NCBI GenBank assembly: GCA_022496805.1
Contig: CM040102.1
Coordinates: 19,003,955-19,067,954, forward strand
From: Pohlia nutans
Lineage: Eukaryota; Streptophyta; Bryopsida; Bryales; Mniaceae
Length of the DNA stretch: 64,000 nt
Direction of reading: 5' to 3'
Both the position numbers and the translations under genes were made by a program. Under the pieces are notes generated by a model. The model searched no databases. It saw only the letters and a list, made by a program, of their open reading frames with translations, and was not told where the DNA came from. Shown here in pieces: positions 36,671 through 47,907 of this stretch. How positions within the stretch are numbered: the first letter of the stretch is position 1; each line of letters opens with the position of its first letter.

Positions 36671-37187
36671 TAAGAAAGTTAGGATGAATTTTCAAACTAT
36701 GAACAATTTTTTCCACTCTTTGATACTTCAGTTGGTACACTTCTATGCCATCTACCATAAGGTTCTTTAGTCCTTGCCAGGGTTCACCCTTTTGCTTCCA
36801 CTACATGAAAGATCAAAATTCCAAAACCCTCCATCATCATTCGTTAGGTAAAGAATGACGTGCCATATTCAATATAGAATTTGCTACAGAGATTCTTGTG
36901 CAACGATTCTTATTCCAAGGTGTACAGTTCACAAGGGCTAAAGGACCTTAAGCAGATTCTACACATATAAACAACTGGTACGCCCAACTAACTCAAACGA
37001 AAATGTACAGTACTGGACAGGATGGATGTGAAGCTCCGTCCGTAGTTCGGCGTACAGTACTAACAGAAAATGTATTGTTTATCATCCGAGCCATTTAATA
37101 TTCCATCCAAAACTTACAAACGCCTTCTTTCCCGCCTTCCCGTAGCACGAGTTTCCCTTTGTTCACAAATTGCAAGGGAAACGGGCT
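36671..37187. promoter_or_regulatory. Upstream region of augmin subunit 5
   Basis: Contains the promoter and leader of the downstream gene. No TATA box is clearly placed. Composition turns GC-richer from about 37130. Confidence 0.35.
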
Positions 37188-37319
37188 ATGGCGGGCCCAA
37201 CGTCGTTGTCTCTACGTTTGAATGATTCGAGCCCGTCGTCCACAGCATTTCATGAAGACGATGATGCAGAAGATTTTAGGGCATATATTTTCGGATCCCG
37301 TTCTTGCAGCAGTTTTTGA
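37188..37319 (+). CDS. Upstream ORF in the augmin subunit 5 leader (43 aa)
   Basis: ATG at 37188 and TGA at 37317-37319, ending 36 nt before the main start codon. The peptide is Ser-rich at the start (MAGPTSLSLRLNDSSPSS) and acidic in the middle (EDDDAEDF). Composition is coding-like. If the transcript starts upstream of 37188, it would be met first by ribosomes and could dampen translation of the main frame. It could also be chance. Confidence 0.4.
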   Translation: MAGPTSLSLRLNDSSPSSTAFHEDDDAEDFRAYIFGSRSCSSF

Positions 37320-37355
37320 GATGATTTGAGGAGCACTAAGGTGTTAGCGCGAGCG

Positions 37356-40300
37356 ATGCAGGGCGGGGGCGGTGGCGGTGCGCCGACTGCTGAAGCGATC
37401 ATCGAATGGCTCCAACAGGAGATGGGATACAGGGCCTCCCCGTCGGCGGAGGCGTTGCGGAGGATTTGCCGGGGCAATATGATGCTGGTGTGGAAGTTTC
37501 TGCTGGATAGGGTGAAGTCGGACCAGACCGTGGAAAAGATCCGGCGTAACATTCATGTGCATGGGAGTGGCGAGAAACGGGAATTGAAGGAGGACGCGAG
37601 CGAGGAGAAGGAAAAGGAAAAGGAGGTGGACAAGATTGAGAGATCGAATTCGGGAAAGAGTGTGAGGCGGATTAATAAGAGCCGATCGAGGCCTGGGACA
37701 GGGGATAGGCCGAAGTCGAGGGAAGGTGTTGAGAGAGTGGCGGACAGTGACGACTCCATTGAGAAAGCGTTGCGTGAGAGGGACGCGGCGGAGCATGAGG
37801 TGGAGAAATTGAGGCTGTCCGTGCAGCGCATGGGGAAAGACTTGAAAAGCCGCATGCTCGATGCTTCGAAGGAAGAAAGTGAACGCCAACGCGTTTCGGA
37901 AGAGAAAAACAATTCGAGGTGAGTCGGTGTGCAAACGATGATTCGCATTTTTTATTCTTTTTCTTTTTGTGAATTTATTTAAATGTGGATGACTTGATGA
38001 TTGGTGTCGCATACTTGAGTGCACGATTCTTACTGCAAGGGGTCTGTAGACACAAGCAGGTATTGCTGGAATCGTATGACCAACGATCAGAGCAGTCTAC
38101 TCGCATATTTATGGAATATTGGAAGCGACTTCACGTTCATGTTGAGCATGCGAGGGATGCACAGAGAGGGAAGCCGGCCCCCTCCGACCTCGTCCAAGAA
38201 CGCTTGCAAGGCAATGCGGATGCACATTTCTCTACATCAGCTAGTGTGTCTGATGACAAACAAGTGGTACGGGAAACTCCTCAAGAACGAAACATTCGTC
38301 AAGCGTGTGAAATTCTCTCGGTTGCTTTACTGGATAGAATTAGGACCTCGTTTCCAGCGTACGATGGTGGAAGCAGCCAGTCTGACGGGCAGCTAGAAGC
38401 TGCCAAGTTGAGCTTTGAAGTGGACGGGGATGGCATTCCAGAAGAAGTGAAAGAGATTGCAGTGAACCTGTTGCAAAATCCACCTCTATTATTACAAGCC
38501 ATGGCTGAATACTCCAAACGTGTTGTGGCAACCGTCAACTCTGAAACTGAGAAGATTGACGTTCGAGCTGATGCTGAACGGCTTAGGTGCGTCTTTATCC
38601 TTGTCTACAGATGGAACCGCTGAAGAGCTCATCAAAAGACTTGTTTGTATAATGCTGAGACTGGCTGACTATCAACCCTTATCCCTTACAATATGATTTT
38701 CTTCTGATATTGCCAATTAGATCTCCAGTTCTGACTATACAAGGCAGGGAATTGGAGCTGCACATTGAACGTTCTCGATGTGGTTCTTATATACGAACAG
38801 ATCCTAGGTCTTTTGCACCATTTGATAGTGCATCGCGGTGACTGCCTCATTCTCTATTAATTTGTTCCGTCAGATGTGCAGGTACAGGTATGAGAACAAT
38901 AGGGTCCTCGAGGACATTTCGGCTGAAGTAGATGACCTGTTGAACGTGCACCGTCGTAATCCCAGGGGAAGCACTAATGAAGCTAAAAACACCTTCAAAC
39001 AACTTCGAGAAAGACAGGTTAACGATTGATTTCTTTAGAAAGGTCCAGAGCATTCAGTTTGGGCATCAATACCTTGAACAGATTGTCGATCTGTTCTGTT
39101 GTTATGCTTGCGTTATTAGTGGGCATCCTTTGAATGCGTCAGTGGATTGCATGGCTAAGACTTGCACATGCAGTAGGTGCTCATAACTCACCGGCCTCTT
39201 TTACTAACCAAGTCTGACTTTGACAGAGAGCCCATGCGCATCAGTTCATGGCCACTGAGGATGCAGTGAACCAGGCTGCTGAAGCCAAGAGACGAAGCGA
39301 TGAGCTTATATTAAGGATCCATGATGTTGGTGGAGATACAAGCGCGCAAACCACTGGTCCTCTTCGACAACATGAAGTAAGACAGTTTGGCTAGTAATTG
39401 TTATTCGGCTTTTGATTATGGTCTCCCTTGTCTTTGCATGTGCATAGCCTGATTTTGTAATAGCGTTGACACGAAGAATCCCTTTACACGTGTCCTTGCA
39501 GTTAGAGGTGTGGGCAAAGGAAAGAGAGCTGGCAGGAGTTCGAGCTAGTGTAAATACACTTACAGCAGAGGTTCAGCGCCTCCATAAGTTATGCGAAGAA
39601 CGAAGAAAAGCAGAAGAGGCACTCCGTCAGAAGTGGAAAAGAATAGAAGAGTTTGACTCTAGGCGTATGGGATTGGAAGCTGTTTATACAGCCCTTCTAC
39701 GTGCAAACATGGTATTTGTCTTTTCCCGCTTAGTGATTTTTTGAGCTTGAAAGGAGATGCGGCAGATTGATAAGAAGCAGATATTTTTGTTTTTATTTTT
39801 AGGGGTGGGGGGAATGACGATTTCAACCGTGGCAGATAAATGCTGCTGAGGAATGCTTAATGTCTGTTCACTCGTGCATTTTAATCTCCTTCATGCCTTT
39901 CAAATATTCAGTAGGACTGTTGAAATTGATGTAAAAGGTCTTCTATAATTTCAGGCAGCAGCGGCTGCATGGGAGCATCACTCGAGGGCATCTAGGGAGC
40001 AATCGGCAAGCACAATTATTCCTATATGCGAGTCTCTACAAAACAAGTCCAACGCCGCCCGTGACCTCATGGAGAGGGAGGTTTCTGCGTTTCAAAGGAG
40101 TCCCGATAACCGGTTGTATATGATGCCAGCTTTTTCTCAGGTAATGCATTGGTCCCTCTAAAAATTAGCAAAGGAGATCAGAGTAACGAGGTGTCTTCAG
40201 AAATGTGCTTATTAGGGCAGAAGTTATCCCTCTGAACTAGAACAGTAAACTCACTTGTTCTGAATTTCATCAGGGCCTTTTAGAGGGAACGATGACCAAT

Positions 40301-41613
40301 ACTGCGAGCGGTGCCGAAGCTATTGCCCCTGCAGAGAGGAGCGCTGACTTGCTCACCGCAAGGGCAGCAAGTGGAGATCCATCCGCCATTCCATTGATTT
40401 GCCGCATTTCAGCAGCGACACATTATTCTTCTGGTATTTTTTGAGATTTGACATATTGCTCCTTTGAAATTCATTCATTCGTTTTGATGTGTGGAACACT
40501 TAGTACGTTTGTGATCTTTGGTAAGTTATCTGTCCACTGGAACTCTGTGATTTCAATTGCAAATGCAGACCCTGATTTGCTGTATTGAATGATAATGTTA
40601 TATCTAGGATGATTGTCATGTTTATTTCTTCTCTACATCGATTAACTCAATTTTTCTCGTTTTCACTGTAAGTTGATTCATTGTTACAAGGGCTCAGGAG
40701 ATGTCAACATACGTATCAGGTTCTTGTCACTTTCTTAGATCTATACGCTTCCTGCAGGAGAAGGTGGTGACTTTGGGTTAGCTCAGATTGTGGACTCTTT
40801 GCGGTTCTTTCTCCGACCTGGTGGGACTTCTGTGAGCCTAATAGAGGATCTTGCTAAAGCAGTGAATCAAGTGCAGACCCTGAAGGATCTCCTCAAAAGT
40901 GGCCGTGGCCTGCTAGCTGCTGCCAGCGCATCGATTCCAGAGTATGAGAGGTATTTATGTCTTTCATGTTTCGGTGGCTTGCAGTTGACGCAGCAAGGCC
41001 TATCCAATTCGTTTAATCTGTATCTGTTTGTGCACTTAACAGGAGCGTGGCATTCTGCGCTGAGAAGTCAGCTGCGGAAGATAAGATTGCCCTAGAGATG
41101 TGGCTGCCAGAGCTTAAGAGTGCAGTTCAAGAGGCTCAGCGATGCTTGGAAGACTGCAAGCGTGTACGTGGCCTGGTGAGTATCCAAATTTCTTCGTTTG
41201 GCTTTATGGGGGAGTACATATCGATCGGGGTACTTGATGCACACTGAAATGCCAGCATGATGCTAAGCATGTACTTGATGCCAAGGTCATGTTGAAGCAC
41301 CTATGGATATGGATCATGTATTTGATGCTAAGCTTCGAATTTTTGGGCGCCAGAACTATAAACAAGCACAGAATTTTTACTGCGAATTTCCAAGACGGTA
41401 CACATTTCAATCGTTCAGTCACTCATAACGATCATTCCAGTCTTCCAGCTAATTTTCTCAGTCGTGCTTACACTCATGCAGGTTGATGAGTGGTGGGAAC
41501 AACCGGCAGCTACTGTGGTTGATTGGGTGACAGTTGATGGCCAAAACGTTGGGGCATGGCTGGCTCTTGTGAAACAACTCCAGACAGCCTTTTACGAGAA
41601 ACAACTATTGTGA
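37356..41613 (+). CDS. AUG5: Augmin (HAUS) complex subunit 5
   Basis: Ten exons: 37356-37918, 38050-38586, 38882-39017, 39227-39376, 39502-39711, 39955-40140, 40274-40433, 40758-40950, 41043-41175, 41482-41613. All introns are GT-AG and the CDS closes at 799 aa, about the length of other plant AUG5 proteins. Diagnostic plant AUG5 segments run throughout: [14 protein letters not shown] and CRGNM near the N-terminus, [62 protein letters not shown], and [20 protein letters not shown] at the end. The bulk is coiled coil. Augmin recruits gamma-tubulin to existing microtubules and so amplifies spindle and phragmoplast microtubules. The start at 37356 is preferred to a non-ATG extension. The end of exon 9, intron 9, exon 10 and the 3' flank lie in the left arm of a large inverted repeat. 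Confidence 0.95.
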
Positions 41614-42136
41614 GATGTTTTGATCGTGATTATTTTATAATACTCAAAACAACAGCAAATCGGCTCCAAAGAATATCTCCTGCTGGAGTGGACTGCGGAA
41701 ACCTTCGTTGAATGCACTGTGCTGTGCTTGTGAATACTATACTGCGTTTATCGTCACAGCCCTTCCCTCCTGTAGAAGCCGAAAGTGCCGATGAATACTG
41801 ATTTCCACTTGATCGTGGGTAATTGTCATCAAAAGCTGTCTCATCTCCAGGCATCTCACTCTAGCGCAGCGTAGTGATACATGTTTCGGAACCGAGTAGG
41901 CCTTGGAGCAAGTTTATGATATCTGGGGTCATGCCATCAATGATTTCAGAAACAAAGGTTATTATTGTGGTAAACGATTTGTTAAAATACAAAATTTAAG
42001 GTACTGCATCGATTCCTGCTGATTGAGGTGTTGCTTACGATGATTTGTTCTTTTAGATTTCCATGAAACGGTTGACGCACTTCGGCAGATTACCCGGGTA
42101 TTTGTTTGGTATGAACGTTATCTGTCATCCCGGAGT

Positions 42137-42183
42137 TATCCCATAAGGTTTGTAGACCTTACAGTCGGACTTGGGATATATAA
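42137..42183 (+). promoter_or_regulatory. U2 snRNA promoter (left copy)
   Basis: TATATAA at 42177-42183 sits about 30 bp before the RNA start, as in plant Pol II snRNA genes. A weak match to the plant upstream sequence element (TCCCATAAGG against TCCCACATCG) is at 42139-42148, about 30 bp further up. The mirror image is at 46806-46852. Confidence 0.55.
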
Positions 42184-42207
42184 GCGCTGGAGTGAATGGA
42201 TTGAAGT

Positions 42208-42403
42208 ATACCTTTCTCGGCCTTTTGGCTAAGATCAAGTGTAGTATCTGTTCTTATCAGTTTAATATCTGATACGGGGTTCATCGAACCCCATGATATT
42301 AATCTAATTTTTCAGCGGGTGCGGGTCCATCCGGTAGCTTGCTACCCGGCCCCGCGCGCGTCGCCTTGGTCTTGCACTACCTCCTTGGCTGGCGCAGCCC
42401 TCC
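42208..42403 (+). ncRNA. U2: U2 spliceosomal snRNA (left arm copy)
   Basis: The 5' end ATACCTTTCTCGGCCTTTTG and the following AAGATCAAGTGTAGTATC are near-invariant U2 sequence, including GTAGTA that pairs with the intron branch site. The stem-loop IIa/b region (TTCTTATCAGTTTAATATC) and a Sm-like site (AATTTTTC, about 42307) follow. Then comes the 3' stem-loop with GGTAGCTTGCTACC-type symmetry (CCGGTAGCTTGCTACCCGG). The length to the last GC-rich stem is about 196 nt, as expected. The RNA sits in the U2 snRNP that selects the branch point. The 3' end is approximate. It lies about 600 bp behind AUG5 on the same strand. Confidence 0.95.
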
Positions 42404-42724
42404 CCCCTCTCCCGAGGGACCCAATTCAAAATCAAACTGGATTACCTGTTCCTTCACAGTGATATTGATCGAGTCCTCCTTCAATTCGATTTTTGGGAAA
42501 CCTTACCACCAAGTCGGTTTGTGAAATTGCACTTTGAGGGACTCAAATCAAACCGAAATTGGATCATCTACGAAAATAAGAATTGAGCGAACCAACCCCC
42601 ACACTGGGACCAGAGATAAAAGAAACAAAAGCAAAAGCTTGCCCCTATTTTTGGACATGGTGGGTCGTCCTAGACTAACTTGGGGTCGCAGACCCCAAAT
42701 GTAGAATTACAATTTCCAAAAAAA

Positions 42725-42825
42725 GCACCCAGAGTCAAGACATATTTTGAAAGGGCCCTTGGCACTTTTCATTTACTTCTGGAGTGTGAGAGACTCTCTG
42801 AGGGCATGGCTAGCCATGCCCTAAC
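42725..42825. mobile_element. Truncated Tourist-like MITE (left arm)
   Basis: Matches one end of the 36033-36344 element (GTCAAGA...GGGCCCTTGGCACTTTTCA..., ending with GAGAGACTCTCTGAGGGC). The other end is missing. Mirrored at 46164-46264. Confidence 0.75.
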
Positions 42826-43379
42826 ATTGTTAACGCCTAAGCTCCCAAGAGACCATTTATTGGTCACTGCCCGTTTTTGACGAGCTGCCCGAAATCGAAA
42901 AATAAGTTTTTGAAAAAATAAATAAATACTTCATCAAGTCTACTTTCCAACCCAAGTTGAATTATGTCAATCCGAGTTAAACTCCACCCGGAAGAAGTTT
43001 TCAAAGTAAATCACTTCAACAAAGTCTTAACCCCTAAATGACGGAGGGGGTAAGGGCAAAACATAAATGTGTTATAAAAAATTACTTCTTCAACTTTGAT
43101 GAAGTTAGGATGGTTATTGGTTAAAGAGCCAAACAATCAAGTGTTTTAGCTTTGATGGATTTAGTGTTTTTATTAGATGTAAAGTTGAGTTCAAATACAT
43201 TTTTTGACTGTTGGGATTGGAGAATAGACTTCCTTTGAAGATTTTACAGTGTTGAAAATTTGAAATTTGAGTGTTCAAAATACAAAAGTTTTATAAGAAT
43301 GCTCCAACCATGCATCTCATTTAATTTCTTCTTTTTCATTTTTTAACTACTTGTAAACATAACTTTTATCTACCTTGAA

Positions 43380-43800
43380 TATTAATTTTGCCTCATTTCA
43401 TATTGCTATGGTTCACCAAAAACATCTGAGGTGTTGGTTCAAAAGTGGTTTTTGAAAAATCAACTCATAAAATTAAACAACCAAAAACTCTCCAAAAGAT
43501 CACTCCAGTTTGGATATTACATTTCATCCCATTGCAACAAATTTGATCTGCATATTGTCAATATTATATTCATAATCAAATTACAAAAGTATTTTGAATT
43601 TTAAGTTTCAAAATTTATACAAAAACATTGGTGATAGCAATCGCAGATCTAATTGTATGAATAAAATCTTAAATTTATGATGTACAACTTTTATTCATAC
43701 ATGAAGTTCAAAGTATCCCTCTTAGTTGCATTTTAAAATGCATCTTTGCAATTCTCCAAATTTCAGAGGGATGTGGGCACTTAAGGGTGTGGGCACTTAT
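43380..43800 (+). repeat. Dispersed repeat, copy in the palindrome spacer
   Basis: Colinear with about 54840-55275 on the same strand and with about 6583-7000 on the opposite strand. Shared pieces include ATATTCATAATCAAATTACAAAA and ATGTACAACT(T/A)TTATT.CATACAT. Confidence 0.7.
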
Positions 43801-44068
43801 TTTCATCAATTATAAAGCTTCCTTTTAAAACTTTGGAGCTTCATTACAATCTACAATAGTAGGATCTACACCCCCTATTGCTTGATTTTGTTTTTACCGA
43901 TATAATAACCTTTTTTGGAACTAGAGTGAAAGATGACACTTGCCATTATATGAGGAAATTTAGTAGGAGTCAAGCAAGTACGACAATCTTAAGATGTGAA
44001 AACAAATCGCATTCAAGAGAATCGAAGGAAAAGCTTGGAAACTTCAATAGGAGTACAAAGTCTAAGGT

Positions 44069-44600
44069 TTAACCCCTAAATGACGGAGGAGGTAAGGGCA
44101 AAACATAAATGTGTTATAAAAAATTACTTCTTCAACTTTGATGAAGTTTGGTCCACAAGAGAAAGTGAGGAGCATGATGTTTAGTAATTATCCATATGGT
44201 CAAATTTCAAAAAATAGCTTTTTATCCTCTCATAATGAATATAGAAGCATTTAGCTTCAAATATTTATCAAAATTACAAATTTTATTTTTAGAATTTGAA
44301 ATTTGATATGATTGGTTAAAACTAGACATTCTATTGTAAAACTAAAAATTGCACATTTTTCAATGGAGAGAACATCATTACTTTCCCCAAATAGTAAATT
44401 TTCTAACACTAGACAATGTAGAAGTGTTTGTCTTTGAAAATTTCTCCCCGGTGGAGTTTAACTCGGATCGACATGATTCTAATTGGGTTGGAAAGTAGAC
44501 TTGATTTCCTATTTGAAAATATTTTTTATTTTCTAAAAAAAGGTTTTTTCCATCTACGGGCAGGGACCATAAAATGGTTGATCCGTCAGTTAGGGGTTAA
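44069..44600 (+). mobile_element. TTAA-bounded MITE, copy 1
   Basis: Begins TTAACCCCTAAATGACGGAG and ends GTCAGTTAGGGGTTAA. Internal landmarks GGGCAAAACATAAATGTG near the left and GGGACCATAAAATGGT near the right recur in every copy. No coding capacity. Confidence 0.75.
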
Positions 44601-44769
44601 CCCCTAAAAGCATGAGGGATATTGGACAAAACATAGATGTATTATAATATGTGCCTTTTATATGTTTAATGAAGTTTGGTTCAATAGACAAAATGTAAGG
44701 CAATATCTTTAGAAATATTCTATACAGTCAAACTTCCAAAAATAACTTCATATCATCTTTTTAATGAAT

Positions 44770-45319
44770 TTAACCCTTAAGTGACCAAACGACCATTTTA
44801 AAAGTCGCTGCCCTTTTTTAACGGGTTGTCCGAAGTGATATTTTATTTTATTTTTAAATAAAAAATATTTTCAAATAGGAAATCAAGTCTACTTTCCAAC
44901 CCAATTTGAATCATATCAATCCGAGTTAAACTCCATTAAGGAGAAATTTTCAAAAACAAACACCTCAATATTGTCACAGTGTTACAAAACTTACTATTTC
45001 GGGAAAGTAATGATGTTCCCTCTTTCTAAAAAAATTCTTTTTTGAACATTAGAATAGAATGCCTAGTTTCAACCAATCACATGAAATTTCAATCTATAAA
45101 AATAAAATTTGTAATTTTGGTGAATATTCAACAATAAATGCTTCTAAATTCGTTTAATGAGTATCTAAAACATTTTTTGAAAGTTTGACCGTACGGATAA
45201 TTACTAAACATCGTGCTTCTCATTTTCTCTTTCAGGCCAAACTTCATCGAAGTTGTAGAAGCAACATTTTATAACACATTTAGGTTTTGCCCTTACCCCC
45301 TCTGTCATTTAGGGGTTAA
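44770..45319 (-). mobile_element. TTAA-bounded MITE, copy 2 (inverse)
   Basis: Begins TTAACCCTTAAGTGACC and ends GTCATTTAGGGGTTAA; 550 bp, inverse to copy 1 and the same length as the copy at 48877-49426. Confidence 0.75.
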
Positions 45320-45483
45320 AAGCATTAACCTTTGAAAATTTGTATAAACTCTAATTTTCACTTTTAGAGTATGAAATTTAGCATGATTGGTTAAATTTGG
45401 TTTATCTATTGTAAACTTCAAAAAAGCAAAAGAAATGATGAAGGGAACATCGTTACTTTCCCCAAATACCAAATTTTGTAACA

Positions 45484-45962
45484 TTAACCCCTAAGTGACG
45501 GATCAACCATTTTATGGTCTCTGCCCTTTTTTTATGGGCTGCCCGAAATAGAAAAATCATTTTTATAGAAAATACAAAATATTTTTAAATAGGTAATGAA
45601 GTCTACTTTCCAACCCAATTTGAATCATGTCAATCCGAGTTAAACTCCACCCAGGAGAAATTTTCAAAGAAAAACACTTCTACATTGTCTAGTGTTAGAA
45701 AACTTACTATTTCGGGAAAGTAATGATGTTCTCTCCGTTGAAAAATAAAATTTGTGATTCTTATAAATATTTGAAGTTAAATGCTTCTAAATTCATTATG
45801 AGATGATAAAAAGCTATTTTTTGATATTTGACCGTATGAAAAATTACTAAACATCAAGCTCCTCATTTTCTCTTTTGGACCAAACTTCATCAAAGTTGAA
45901 GAAGTAATTTTTTATAACACATTTATGTTTTGCCCTTACCCCCTCCGTCATTTAGGGGTTAA
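45484..45962 (-). mobile_element. TTAA-bounded MITE, copy 3 (inverse)
   Basis: Begins TTAACCCCTAAGTGACGGAT and ends CCGTCATTTAGGGGTTAA. Its last 81 bp belong to the right arm and have their mirror image at 43027-43107. Confidence 0.75.
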
Positions 45963-46163
45963 GACTTTGTTGAAGTGATTTACTTTGAAAACTTCTTCCG
46001 GGTGGAGTTTAACTCGGATTGACATAATTCAACTTGGGTTGGAAAGTAGACTTGATGAAGTATTTATTTATTTTTTCAAAAACTTATTTTTCGATTTCGG
46101 GCAGCTCGTCAAAAACGGGCAGTGACCAATAAATGGTCTCTTGGGAGCTTAGGCGTTAACAAT

Positions 46164-46264
46164 GTTAGGGCATGGCTAGCCATGCCCTCAGAGAGTCTCT
46201 CACACTCCAGAAGTAAATGAAAAGTGCCAAGGGCCCTTTCAAAATATGTCTTGACTCTGGGTGC
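46164..46264. mobile_element. Truncated Tourist-like MITE (right arm)
   Basis: Mirror copy of 42725-42825. Confidence 0.75.
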
Positions 46265-46585
46265 TTTTTTTGGAAATTGTAATTCTACATTTGGGGTCTG
46301 CGACCCCAAGTTAGTCTAGGACGACCCACCATGTCCAAAAATAGGGGCAAGCTTTTGCTTTTGTTTCTTTTATCTCTGGTCCCAGTGTGGGGGTTGGTTC
46401 GCTCAATTCTTATTTTCGTAGATGATCCAATTTCGGTTTGATTTGAGTCCCTCAAAGTGCAATTTCACAAACCGACTTGGTGGTAAGGTTTCCCAAAAAT
46501 CGAATTGAAGGAGGACTCGATCAATATCACTGTGAAGGAACAGGTAATCCAGTTTGATTTTGAATTGGGTCCCTCGGGAGAGGGG

Positions 46586-46781
46586 GGAGGGCTGCGCCAG
46601 CCAAGGAGGTAGTGCAAGACCAAGGCGACGCGCGCGGGGCCGGGTAGCAAGCTACCGGATGGACCCGCACCCGCTGAAAAATTAGATTAATATCATGGGG
46701 TTCGATGAACCCCGTATCAGATATTAAACTGATAAGAACAGATACTACACTTGATCTTAGCCAAAAGGCCGAGAAAGGTAT
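46586..46781 (-). ncRNA. U2: U2 spliceosomal snRNA (right arm copy)
   Basis: Exact mirror of the 42208-42403 gene wherever I compared it, including the TATA box (46806-46812) and upstream region. Both copies look equally intact. They are convergent: each is transcribed toward the spacer. Confidence 0.94.
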
Positions 46782-47375
46782 ACTTCAATCCATTCACTCC
46801 AGCGCTTATATATCCCAAGTCCGACTGTAAGGTCTACAAACCTTATGGGATAACTCCGGGATGACAGATAACGTTCATACCAAACAAATACCCGGGTAAT
46901 CTGCCGAAGTGCGTCAACCGTTTCATGGAAATCTAAAAGAACAAATCATCGTAAGCAACACCTCAATCAGCAGGAATCGATGCAGTACCTTAAATTTTGT
47001 ATTTTAACAAATCGTTTACCACAATAATAACCTTTGTTTCTGAAATCATTGATGGCATGACCCCAGATATCATAAACTTGCTCCAAGGCCTACTCGGTTC
47101 CGAAACATGTATCACTACGCTGCGCTAGAGTGAGATGCCTGGAGATGAGACAGCTTTTGATGACAATTACCCACGATCAAGTGGAAATCAGTATTCATCG
47201 GCACTTTCGGCTTCTACAGGAGGGAAGGGCTGTGACGATAAACGCAGTATAGTATTCACAAGCACAGCACAGTGCATTCAACGAAGGTTTCCGCAGTCCA
47301 CTCCAGCAGGAGATATTCTTTGGAGCCGATTTGCTGTTGTTTTGAGTATTATAAAATAATCACGATCAAAACATC

Positions 47376-47860
47376 TCACAATAGTTGTTTCTCGTAAAAG
47401 GCTGTCTGGAGTTGTTTCACAAGAGCCAGCCATGCCCCAACGTTTTGGCCATCAACTGTCACCCAATCAACCACAGTAGCTGCCGGTTGTTCCCACCACT
47501 CATCAACCTGCATGAGTGTAAGCACGACTGAGAAAATTAGCTGGAAGACTGGAATGATCGTTATGAGTGACTGAACGATTGAAATGTGTACCGTCTTGGA
47601 AATTCGCAGTAAAAATTCTGTGCTTGTTTATAGTTCTGGCGCCCAAAAATTCGAAGCTTAGCATCAAATACATGATCCATATCCATAGGTGCTTCAACAT
47701 GACCTTGGCATCAAGTACATGCTTAGCATCATGCTGGCATTTCAGTGTGCATCAAGTACCCCGATCGATATGTACTCCCCCATAAAGCCAAACGAAGAAA
47801 TTTGGATACTCACCAGGCCACGTACACGCTTGCAGTCTTCCAAGTATCGCTGAGCCTCTT
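47376..47860 (-). pseudogene. AUG5 (fragment): Duplicated 3' end of AUG5
   Basis: Mirror of the end of exon 9 (47814-47860), intron 9 and all of exon 10 (47376-47507), including the stop. The first eight and a half exons are absent, so it cannot encode the protein. If transcribed, it would be complementary to nothing in its own copy but would be homologous to the last exon of the real gene. Confidence 0.9.
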
Positions 47861-47907
47861 AAAAGTCCGAGGGGTATTGGACAAAACATAGATGTGTTAT
47901 AAGAGGG

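Larger units (their letters stand above)
41129..43107 (+). repeat. Left arm of large inverted repeat
   Basis: Every position x in this arm pairs with 88989 minus x in 45882-47860. I checked several anchors (AUG5 exon 9/10, U2 snRNA, inner TTAA repeats) and all give the same sum. The lines I compared are identical, with no gap. It contains the AUG5 3' end, a U2 snRNA gene, a Tourist MITE fragment (42725-42825) and TTAA-bounded repeats. Confidence 0.93.
43108..45881. other. Spacer of the large inverted repeat
   Basis: No genes. The spacer is made of TTAA-bounded repeats (44069-44600, 44770-45319, 45484-45962 in part) and a copy of the 6.6/54.8-kb dispersed repeat (about 43380-43800). Confidence 0.7.
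45882..47860 (-). repeat. Right arm of large inverted repeat
   Basis: Reverse complement of 41129-43107 (see left arm). The outer limit lies within GCCTCTTAA; the left arm has GCCTCTTGAA at the matching place. Confidence 0.93.

Noticed and set aside
37344..38024. Long open frame on the minus strand opposite AUG5 exon 1
   Set aside because: Shadow of the real GC-rich coding exon; all residues follow from the plus-strand codon bias.
43000..46000. CRISPR-like regularly spaced repeats in the palindrome spacer
   Set aside because: The repeats are 480-550-bp transposon copies in both orientations, not short direct repeats with spacers, and the DNA is from a plant.
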